Assembly: GCA_008016945.1 (NCBI GenBank)
Contig: SSGN01000098.1
Coordinates: 1 to 20,508 of the forward strand
DNA: 20,508 bases
DNA from: Flavobacteriales bacterium
Lineage (GTDB): Bacteria; Bacteroidota; Bacteroidia; Flavobacteriales; PHOS-HE28
Direction: 5' to 3'
The position numbers and the translations under genes are program-made. This document shows positions 14,642 to 20,508 of the stretch, one piece after another. How positions within the stretch are numbered: the stretch's first letter is position 1; each line of letters opens with the position of its first letter. The notes beneath the pieces are model-generated. The model ran no database searches. It was not told where the DNA came from and saw nothing but the letters and a program-made list of their open reading frames with translations.

Positions 14642-15703
14642 ATGCCGAGACCATCCACACTGGCTTTGTTCCTGACCCCGATCATGTGGTGGGCGGCATG
14701 GCCCGCCATGGCTGGTGTCCATGAAGCAGCGGAGGTGCATCGGCCATATGCCGGCCGGTGTGGTTCTACCGTTGGCGACGAAGCTCCAGGAGGGGTTTCC
14801 GAGGATGCAGCCATCACCTCCATCCAGAACATTCCCGCCTTGGCCTGTGGGGTGGACAGCGTAGCTCCCGTGATCACGCTAAAGAACAATGGACAGCAGG
14901 TGCTGACCAGCGCTACGATCGAGTACAGTGTGAACGCGGGTACCGTGCTCACCCAGCCTTGGGCCGGAAGCCTTCAAAGCGGACAGACCACCACGGTGGA
15001 ACTGGCGCGTATCGCGGCCGATCCAGGGAGTAACACGTTGGTGGTAAGGGTGACCGCACCGAACGGCTTATCCGACGAAGTGCCGGAGAACGATGCCTGG
15101 ACCCACGAATTCTATACAAGCGCTCCGGGTGGTCTGGTGAGCCTGATCCTTACGCTGGACGATTTCGGGTCGGATGTGCGGTGGAAGCTCCTGTCCTCCG
15201 ATTCCACCATGCTGTATAGCGGCGGTCCGTATTCCGATGGACATAACGGCGATACGGATAGCGTGGCCTTCTGCCTTACGAACGACTGCTACACCTTCAT
15301 CATCACCGATGCCTTCGGCAATGGCATCTGTTGTGCGGATGGCGAGGGAGGCCTTGTGATCCGGGATACGATGGGTGTGGTCCATGCGGAGAGCGATGGA
15401 CAGTACGGAGACCAGTACGCGGCGGAGTTCTGCCTGACGGCGGTCCACGTTCCCGAGCGAACGCATGCACCGTTCGGTGTTTTCCCGAACCCCAATCAAG
15501 GGGCATTCACCGTGCGCGGTGGGCCCGCGTATGCCATCCGGCGCATCGCGGTGATCGATGCTTTGGGGCGAACGGTGGCCAAGGTGCAGGGGCAAGGAGG
15601 GGCTGCTCAGTTCCTTGCGCTCGATCTACCCAATGGTTCGTACTTGCTTCTTGTCGACGGCGCCACAGGTGCTGCACCGGCTCGGATGGTCGTGGCTCGT
15701 TGA
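14642..15703 (+). CDS. T9SS-sorted secreted protein with CARDB-like Ig domain
   Basis: The 353-residue protein has a hydrophobic export segment (7-24) and then an Ig-like CARDB-type domain (about 57-158, with ITLKNNGQQVLTSATIEYSV at 78-97). A Bacteroidota-specific extracellular module follows (about 164-264), identified by LTLDDFGSD (170-178), SGGPYSDG (193-200) and ITDAFGNGICC (221-231). A T9SS type A sorting domain begins VFPNPNQGAFTV (280-291) and ends ARMVVAR. Such modules often accompany secreted peptidases, but no catalytic domain is present here, so it may be an adhesin or a binding protein. The protein is complete: signal and sorting ends are both present. The role of the paired cysteines (for example C230, C231) is probably structural disulfides. 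Confidence 0.8.
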   Translation: MPRPSTLALFLTPIMWWAAWPAMAGVHEAAEVHRPYAGRCGSTVGDEAPGGVSEDAAITSIQNIPALACGVDSVAPVITLKNNGQQVLTSATIEYSVNAGTVLTQPWAGSLQSGQTTTVELARIAADPGSNTLVVRVTAPNGLSDEVPENDAWTHEFYTSAPGGLVSLILTLDDFGSDVRWKLLSSDSTMLYSGGPYSDGHNGDTDSVAFCLTNDCYTFIITDAFGNGICCADGEGGLVIRDTMGVVHAESDGQYGDQYAAEFCLTAVHVPERTHAPFGVFPNPNQGAFTVRGGPAYAIRRIAVIDALGRTVAKVQGQGGAAQFLALDLPNGSYLLLVDGATGAAPARMVVAR

Positions 15704-15877
15704 TCCAGACCATCGCACTGCATTGTGGGCCTGACTCCAAGTCGCAATCCCCGCGAGGCGGACAGAAGCAGGTCGGAGATGGCCCATGAACGCAGGGGAT
15801 GGCACGCGCGCTTGTCTGTGCTCGGCCGCTTCAACCATTTGAATCTCCTATACCAGCAGATCCGCATGCTCATTCTT

Positions 15878-15996
15878 CGCATGCCTTCTTCGAGAGACCT
15901 ATTCCGTACACACGTCTTGCAACTGGTCCCTCGTATCGGCCTTTGAAAGAACAGCCGGGCATCTTCGGCCGATATAGCTTGCCCCAATGGGATCAC
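15878..15996 (-). repeat. Dispersed intergenic repeat, copy B
   Basis: Read on the minus strand from 15996, this begins GTGATCCC and contains AGGCCGATACGAGGG (15942-15928), both exactly as in copy A. From 15971 to 15916, 47 of 56 positions match copy A (5117-5172). It lacks about 30 bases present in A before the second block 15905-15878. Like A it lies between convergent genes. In one frame both copies read LF, two variable residues and RPIRG, but the differences are spread over all three codon positions, so coding is not supported. Confidence 0.7.
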
Positions 15997-16051
15997 TCCC
16001 TGCGTTCCACGCCCTCCTGGCTCAACCGGCAGCCCATGGGCGAATGTTACG

Positions 16052-16070
16052 GACCGGCCTTTGCCGGGTC
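16052..16070 (-). terminator. Hairpin downstream of the DUF218 gene
   Basis: GACCGGC (16052-16058) and GCCGGGTC (16063-16070) pair with one bulged base around a CTTT loop, starting 15 nt beyond the DUF218 stop on the minus strand. There is no clear T run. Confidence 0.35.
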
Positions 16071-16085
16071 GGAGCACGGAATGGG

Positions 16086-16724
16086 TTAATACTTGAGCGC
16101 GTAGAACAACGTCTTCACGTACTCGTTGTTCACCATCAACAAGCCTTGTTCGCTGGTCCACCAGTACACGGGGTCGTACTCGCTCGCCGGGGCGCTGGCC
16201 ACCAGCACATGGATGCCACTGCCCCGGAAGCGCTTCCGGAATACCTGCCCCACTCGTCTGGTATGGAAGTCGGTGGTGAGCACCAGGATGGTGTCCAGCT
16301 GGTTCTGCCGGGCGTGGTGAAGTACCCCTTTGGCTTCTTCGAAGGTGCTTGTACCGTAAGGGTACGGCAATACCCGCCGAGGGTCGGCACCGGAACGTAG
16401 CGCCGCCGAACGGGTCACCTCGGCCTCGGTCACTAAGCGTCCTTCGGCTTTCAGGATGGACGAGTGGTTGGATCCGGTGGTAAAGGCGATCGGTGCGGTG
16501 CCGTGGGCCAGTAGTTCGGCGGCGTGTGTGCCACGGTCGAACGGGGCGCCTCCCAGCACGTATATGGCATCGGCATGGCCGGGGGCGTCCTCTTCGATCA
16601 GGAATGCTCCCAGACCTTGCAGCAACGGTTTGCGACAGGCCCAGCCGAGACAAACGAACAGAATGCCGAGGGTGGCCCCGGTGATCCACTTTCGCCAGGA
16701 CCGTTTCCTCGCATCGTGTTCCAT
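16086..16724 (-). CDS. DUF218/YdcF-like membrane-anchored protein
   Basis: The 212-residue protein has a basic N-terminus, one membrane segment (about 15-32) and then a DUF218 domain in the periplasm. Landmarks are DAIYVLGGAPFDRG, where the LGG and the Arg are conserved, FTTGSN, and VLTTDFHTRRV followed by a basic stretch. In E. coli, YdcF binds S-adenosylmethionine and SanA and ElyC are linked to envelope integrity, so an envelope role is possible but unproven. I chose ATG 16724, 4 bp after the stop of the upstream VWA gene. The alternative ATG at 16742 would overlap that gene by 14 bp. It is the last gene of the fabG-VWA-DUF218 series. Confidence 0.82.
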   Translation of the reverse strand: MEHDARKRSWRKWITGATLGILFVCLGWACRKPLLQGLGAFLIEEDAPGHADAIYVLGGAPFDRGTHAAELLAHGTAPIAFTTGSNHSSILKAEGRLVTEAEVTRSAALRSGADPRRVLPYPYGTSTFEEAKGVLHHARQNQLDTILVLTTDFHTRRVGQVFRKRFRGSGIHVLVASAPASEYDPVYWWTSEQGLLMVNNEYVKTLFYALKY

Positions 16725-16728
16725 GGGG

Positions 16729-18813
16729 TCAGTATTGTCCATTCCTGCGGCGCAAGACCCACTCACAGGTGAGCAGGCCAAGGATCACGAAGAAGAGCCA
16801 GCGGAGACCGATGAGGTCACTGTAGCTGGGGTGCGCATAGGATCGTGCCACCAGACCCGGCCTTGCTTCGAGGGCTTGTGCGATGGCGTCGGTGCCACCC
16901 GGTGCCACCACCAGTCCATCGGTGCGCGCCGCCATATCGTGCCATACCCCATGATCGGCCACGGTGGAGAGTTGTTCCGCCACCTGGGCTTCCACATGGA
17001 GCTCGCCGGTGACCGTGTGTTCCACACCATCGATCCGGGTCCGGGCCTTCCAGGTGTACACGCCTGCCGGCAGCCGCCCCAGATCGGCACGGTAGCTGGA
17101 ACCACTGGGGCTGAACGCATATTGGTGGTCGAGGCCCGCTTCATCCTTCAATACCAGGGACACCTCGGCCGTGTTCACGGGTTCGAACGTGGCGTTGTAC
17201 GATTCGGCCGTGAAGACCACCCGTTCGTTCTCGGACGTACGGGGGGGATGTGCCACGCGGAAGCGCTCCTTGTTCACCTTGAGCGCGAGGAACTGTACCA
17301 GTTTGTGTACCAGCCGGTCGAAACGGGCATGGTCGCCCTGTTGCTGGAGGTCGTTGATACGCCAGCGCCAGAGGCCTTCCCCGGCGATCACCGCCGAGCG
17401 CCGTTCCTGCTGTTGGGCGAGGGCGATCAGCGGGTACGGGGTTTGTACCATGCCGATGCGCTGGGTGGCCAGTGCGGTGGCCGATCGCCCCAGTTCGAAC
17501 TGGCCGAAGGGCACCTGTAGCGGCGGGAAACGCTCCAAGGCACGGGCCTGGTCCGCGTCGAGGGTGAAGTAGGTGAAGTCCTTGTTCAGGGTGGCTTGTG
17601 CGTCGGTGGCGTTGCCCCGGGACGAGGTCACCTGCACCCCGGCCCCACGCGTGTTGAACCCACCGAAGTCCGTTCCGTTGGTGAGTATGTAGCAGATGGG
17701 CACACCGGCGGCATCGGCCTTCTTGAACAGGGGTTGGATGCCGTGCTTCTGCGATGGTAGGCCGTGCAGGATCAGCAGGTCGTAACGGGAGGCATCGCCC
17801 GCGAAGTCGGCGGCGAAGGCCAGTTCGGTCTCGTAGCCTTCCAGCCCGGCCAGGGCCTGGCGCAATGCACCGAGGTCCGGATGGGGCGCGGCACCGAGCA
17901 GGAGGATCTTCTGGCGGTCGTCCAACACGTCGATGAGGACGTCGATCCGGTTGTTCAACTCAGTGGCCTCACCCGGCACGGGGCGCACTAACACGGTGTA
18001 CCGTATCATCCCCGCACGTTCCGGTTTCACGGTGAATGGCAACTCAACGAATGCCGATCGGCCGTTCAAGGTCGTTTCCTTGCTGGCCACCTCTTTGCCT
18101 TCCTGTAGGATGGAGATCCGGGCGCTGGTGCCGGCCATCCTCCGCCCTTCCACCTTCACCAGGAGCGGAAGTTCGTTCCCCAGGTAGCCGATGCGGTTGT
18201 GCTCCACGCCGCGCAACACCAGATCGGGCCGTACGGTGGTGTCGCCCAGTGCTATGGCGAACACGGGGACTCCCAGCTTGTCCGCGATGCTGCGTGGGTC
18301 GCGGCCGCGGTTGTAGATGCCGTCGCCATCGATGATCACCGCACCCAGGTCCGCGCCGTTGAAGCGGTCGTACACCTCGCGCAAGGCACCGTCCACATTG
18401 GTCAGGGCGTCGGTCTGTGCGAAGGAGTGCCCCTCGACCACCGTTTCGCCGTAGGTGAGGGTGCGCACATCGAAGCGTTCGCCGAGCTTTTCTTGCAGCT
18501 CTTGCAGCTCTTGCGGATAGCGGTTACGAAGAGTGGCGGTATCGCCTGCTGCCAACAGCGAGGCGGAGCCATCGTGCAGCAGGACCACCACCGGCTTACG
18601 CACCTCGCGCACCAGGATCCGCACCATGGGCTCCAGCAGGAAGAACGCGATCAGGGCCACCGCCAACGCACGGCATGCGGCCAGTACCAGGGTGAGTTCG
18701 CGCGATGGTCCTTCACCTTCCCGTGTACGACGATACAGCCACCAGGCGAGTCCGATGCCGAGCAGCAGGCATAATGGTGCCAGCCAAAGGCTATGGGTCG
18801 TGGTCAGGTTCAT
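16729..18813 (-). CDS. VWA-domain membrane protein (BatA-like architecture)
   Basis: The 694-residue protein has two N-terminal membrane helices (about 9-26 and 41-61) and one near the C-terminus (about 669-687), with a long middle that must lie on one side of the membrane, probably the periplasm. Residues 75-190 form a von Willebrand A-like fold with an intact MIDAS: DGSAS at 81-85 (D81, S83, S85), T138 and the IIDGDG acidic pair at 161-166. The next part has Ig-like repeats (about 197-300) and a ThuA/GATase-like segment starting ILLLGAAPHPDLGALRQAL. This arrangement is common in Bacteroidota and of unknown function. A short QELQELQE tandem is encoded by the direct repeat at 18493-18510. It follows fabG by 91 bp. 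Confidence 0.8.
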   Translation of the reverse strand: MNLTTTHSLWLAPLCLLLGIGLAWWLYRRTREGEGPSRELTLVLAACRALAVALIAFFLLEPMVRILVREVRKPVVVLLHDGSASLLAAGDTATLRNRYPQELQELQEKLGERFDVRTLTYGETVVEGHSFAQTDALTNVDGALREVYDRFNGADLGAVIIDGDGIYNRGRDPRSIADKLGVPVFAIALGDTTVRPDLVLRGVEHNRIGYLGNELPLLVKVEGRRMAGTSARISILQEGKEVASKETTLNGRSAFVELPFTVKPERAGMIRYTVLVRPVPGEATELNNRIDVLIDVLDDRQKILLLGAAPHPDLGALRQALAGLEGYETELAFAADFAGDASRYDLLILHGLPSQKHGIQPLFKKADAAGVPICYILTNGTDFGGFNTRGAGVQVTSSRGNATDAQATLNKDFTYFTLDADQARALERFPPLQVPFGQFELGRSATALATQRIGMVQTPYPLIALAQQQERRSAVIAGEGLWRWRINDLQQQGDHARFDRLVHKLVQFLALKVNKERFRVAHPPRTSENERVVFTAESYNATFEPVNTAEVSLVLKDEAGLDHQYAFSPSGSSYRADLGRLPAGVYTWKARTRIDGVEHTVTGELHVEAQVAEQLSTVADHGVWHDMAARTDGLVVAPGGTDAIAQALEARPGLVARSYAHPSYSDLIGLRWLFFVILGLLTCEWVLRRRNGQY

Positions 18814-18904
18814 GGCGTGATGGCCCGTTCGTGATCGATCCTGCGCGGCCCCCAGCGATTACGGCGCGGACCGGTGCCGAACGACCATGGGCCCAAGGCC
18901 CGGT

Positions 18905-19654
18905 TCAGGACAACATGCCACCGCACACGCTCAGGGTCTGCCCGGTGATGTAGGCGCTGAGGTCGCTGCCCAGGAACACGCAGGCGTTGGCCACATCGGC
19001 GGGGGTGCCACCACGTTTCAGCGGGATGCCTTCGCGCCAGCCTTCCACCACCTTGGGGTCCAGGGCGCCGGTCATCTCCGTTTCGATGAAGCCTGGGGCG
19101 ATGGCGTTGCTGCGGATGTTGCGGCTGCCCAGTTCCTTGGCCACGCTCTTGGTGAACCCCAGGATGGCGGCCTTGCTGGCGGCGTAGTTGGCCTGTCCGG
19201 CATTGCCTTGCACGCCCACCACGCTGCTCATGTTGATGATGCTCCCGCTGCGTTGCTTCAGCATGGTGCGCAACACGGCTTTGGTCATGTTGAACACGCT
19301 CTTCATGTTGGTGTTCATCACCGCATCGAAGTCGGCCTCGCTCATGCGCATGAGCAACTGGTCCTTCGTGATCCCGGCGTTGTTCACCAGGATGTCGAGC
19401 TTGCCCCATTCGGCCACCACCTTGTCCACCGTGGCCTGGGCGGCGTTGAAGTCGCCGGCATCGCTCTGGATGGCGAGCACCTTGCGGCCGGTCTTCGCGG
19501 CCAGCTCGGCCGCCACGGCGTTGGCCCTGTCCGGGCTGCTCACGTAGGTGAAGGCCACGTCTGCGCCTTCTTCCAGGAAACGTTCCACGATGCCTTTGCC
19601 GATACCGCGCGTTCCGCCGGTGACCAGGGCGACTTTGTCTTGTAGGAGTGCCAT
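18905..19654 (-). CDS. fabG: 3-oxoacyl-[acyl-carrier-protein] reductase
   Basis: FabG reduces 3-oxoacyl-ACP to 3-hydroxyacyl-ACP with NADPH in the fatty-acid elongation cycle in the cytoplasm. The 249 residues match the family. The cofactor loop is TGGTRGIG (12-19), the structural motif NNAG is at 91-94, and the catalytic residues are S144, Y157 (in YAASK) and K161. NAIAPGFIETEM at 183-194 follows. The C-terminus is SVCGGMLS, where many relatives have VDGGM. I chose the ATG that begins MALLQDKVAL; nine more codons upstream could be read but lie over a promoter-like sequence. Other short-chain dehydrogenases are possible, but similarity to FabG is strong. Confidence 0.95.
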   Translation of the reverse strand: MALLQDKVALVTGGTRGIGKGIVERFLEEGADVAFTYVSSPDRANAVAAELAAKTGRKVLAIQSDAGDFNAAQATVDKVVAEWGKLDILVNNAGITKDQLLMRMSEADFDAVMNTNMKSVFNMTKAVLRTMLKQRSGSIINMSSVVGVQGNAGQANYAASKAAILGFTKSVAKELGSRNIRSNAIAPGFIETEMTGALDPKVVEGWREGIPLKRGGTPADVANACVFLGSDLSAYITGQTLSVCGGMLS

Positions 19655-19659
19655 GCGGG

Positions 19660-19667
19660 CGAAGATA
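19660..19667 (-). promoter_or_regulatory. Possible -7 element for fabG
   Basis: TATCTTCG on the minus strand has one mismatch to TAnnTTTG and ends 5 nt before the fabG start. No TTG is found about 19 nt upstream. A 6-bp hairpin (GCCCCG 19673-19678, CGGGGC 19689-19694) lies just beyond it. Confidence 0.25.
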
Positions 19668-19725
19668 CAGGTGCCCCGCATACTTCACCGGGGCGTGTGG
19701 TGCAACACCAGCAGAGGTCGAGCCG

Positions 19726-19751
19726 GGGGGCCAACGCTGCGCACAGCCCCC
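19726..19751 (-). terminator. GC-rich hairpin after sucD
   Basis: GGGGGC (19726-19731) pairs with GCCCCC (19746-19751) around a 14-nt loop, starting 24 nt after the sucD stop on the minus strand. There is no T tract. Confidence 0.35.
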
Positions 19752-19775
19752 TTCCCTTGCCGTACGCTCAGGGTA

Positions 19776-20508
19776 TCAGCCCAGCACCTCCTTCACCTTG
19801 GCGCCGATGGCGGCCGGGCTGTCCACCACGTGGATCCCGCTCTCGCGCATCACCTTCTTCTTGGCCGCCGCGCTCTCGTCGGCGCCGGAAACGATGGCGC
19901 CGGCGTGGCCCATGGTGCGACCTTTCGGCGCGGTCTCGCCGGCGATGAAGCCGATCACGGGTTTCTTGCAGTTCTCCTTGATCCATTTGGCCGCACGGAT
20001 CTCCAGGTCGCCACCGATCTCACCGATCATGACAATGGCCTTGGTCTCGGGATCAGCCTCGAACGCGGCAAGCGCGTCGATGTGGGTCGTTCCGATGACC
20101 GGGTCTCCGCCGATCCCGATGGCGGTTGAGAAGCCGAGATCGCGCAGCTCAAACATCATCTGGTAGGTCAGCGTGCCCGACTTCGAGACGAGGCCGATCG
20201 GCCCCTTGCCGGTGATCGTGGCGGGGGTGATGCCCGCGAGAGCCTCGCCCGGCGTAATGATGCCGGGGCAGTTCGGCCCGATGATGCGGGTCTTGTTGCC
20301 GGTGGCCTGGGCGTGTGCCCAGAGTTCGGCGGAGTCCTTGACGGGCACACCCTCGGTGATAATAACGAGCAGGCCGATGCCAGCGTCGATGGCCTCGATT
20401 GCGGCGTCCTTGGTGAACGCCGGCGGCACGAACGCAACAGAGACGTCGGCTCCGGTTGAAGCCATTGCCTCGGCAACCGTGGCAAACACTGGCAACTCGA
20501 CGGTGGCG
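19776..20508 (-). CDS. sucD: Succinate--CoA ligase alpha subunit, 5'-truncated and probably chimeric
   Basis: SucD, with SucC, interconverts succinyl-CoA and succinate in the citric acid cycle and carries the phosphohistidine. About 243 residues are present; the first roughly 50, with the CoA-binding start, lie off the right edge. Conserved parts are [25 protein letters not shown], the [12 protein letters not shown] segment, [14 protein letters not shown] and [11 protein letters not shown] with the active histidine. The frame stays open to the edge, so no start is called; TTG at 20495 is internal. Residues before MIGEIGG resemble actinobacterial SucD ([26 protein letters not shown]). Residues after it resemble Bacteroidota SucD ([21 protein letters not shown]). 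Codon use changes at the same place, from GTC/GTT and TCN to GTG and AGC. Confidence 0.9.
   Translation of the reverse strand, partial: ATVELPVFATVAEAMASTGADVSVAFVPPAFTKDAAIEAIDAGIGLLVIITEGVPVKDSAELWAHAQATGNKTRIIGPNCPGIITPGEALAGITPATITGKGPIGLVSKSGTLTYQMMFELRDLGFSTAIGIGGDPVIGTTHIDALAAFEADPETKAIVMIGEIGGDLEIRAAKWIKENCKKPVIGFIAGETAPKGRTMGHAGAIVSGADESAAAKKKVMRESGIHVVDSPAAIGAKVKEVLG
20005..20040. other. Putative junction inside sucD
   Basis: Protein affinity and codon use change within this interval, which encodes the universally conserved [11 protein letters not shown]. Such a conserved stretch is where an assembly could switch genomes or where homologous recombination could occur. Sequence to the right of it should be treated as of doubtful origin. 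Confidence 0.55.

Larger units (their letters stand above)
15704..16085. other. Convergent intergenic region without a gene
   Basis: These 382 bases separate two convergent genes. No supported coding sequence is present; open frames that cross it are shadows with no start signal. Its only recognisable content is repeat copy B (minus strand, 15996-15878) and a hairpin at 16052-16070. I see nothing in 15704-15877 and 15997-16051. Confidence 0.7.

Noticed and set aside
15607..16689. 360-codon open frame on the minus strand through the intergenic gap and the DUF218 gene
   Set aside because: It overlaps two well-supported genes in another frame, shows no recognisable domain, and is Arg-rich as expected of a shadow.
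18493..18510. Tandem 9-nt repeat TTGCAGCTC
   Set aside because: It encodes a QELQELQE helix inside the VWA gene and does not look like a mobile or regulatory repeat.

Overview
The window looks like a piece of chromosome from a high-GC member of the Bacteroidota, probably Flavobacteriales-like. The evidence is three secreted proteins with type IX secretion (T9SS) C-terminal sorting domains, a PorT-like outer membrane beta-barrel, almost no Shine-Dalgarno sequences, and several TAnnTTTG-like promoter elements. Most genes are ordinary chromosomal genes. I see no tRNA, rRNA, CRISPR array, integrase or transposase.

Layout. Positions 1-1732 (minus): a HerA-like DUF853 ATPase followed by a truncated endonuclease/exonuclease/phosphatase-family lipoprotein. 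Positions 1805-5094 (plus): a tightly packed three-gene glycosyltransferase operon. It encodes a GT39/PMT-like membrane enzyme, a DPM1-like GT2 and a DUF288/STELLO-like protein. The GT2 probably charges a polyprenyl phosphate with a sugar and the membrane GT uses that lipid-linked sugar. The STELLO-like protein is the unusual member. Positions 5321-6551: divergent DoxX and a secreted TPR protein. Positions 6705-10123: the conserved thrS-infC-rpmI-rplT translation operon, closed by a strong terminator at 10143-10167. Positions 10284-15703: secreted or envelope functions, namely endonuclease I, a BaiN/HI0933 flavoprotein, a T9SS alpha/beta hydrolase, a beta-barrel protein and a T9SS protein with an Ig-like domain. 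Positions 16086-20508 (minus): sucD (partial), fabG, a VWA-domain membrane protein and a DUF218/YdcF-like protein.

Two observations stand out. First, a diverged repeat of about 120-150 bp occurs in opposite orientations at 5091-5240 and 15996-15878. Each copy lies between convergent gene ends, and neither is explained by a gene. Second, sucD at the right edge appears chimeric. Its C-terminal third matches the host in protein type and codon use. Its upstream part reads as an actinobacterial (Microbacteriaceae-like) SucD with different Val and Ser codons. The junction is near 20005-20040, so sequence beyond about 20040 should not be trusted as host DNA until checked.
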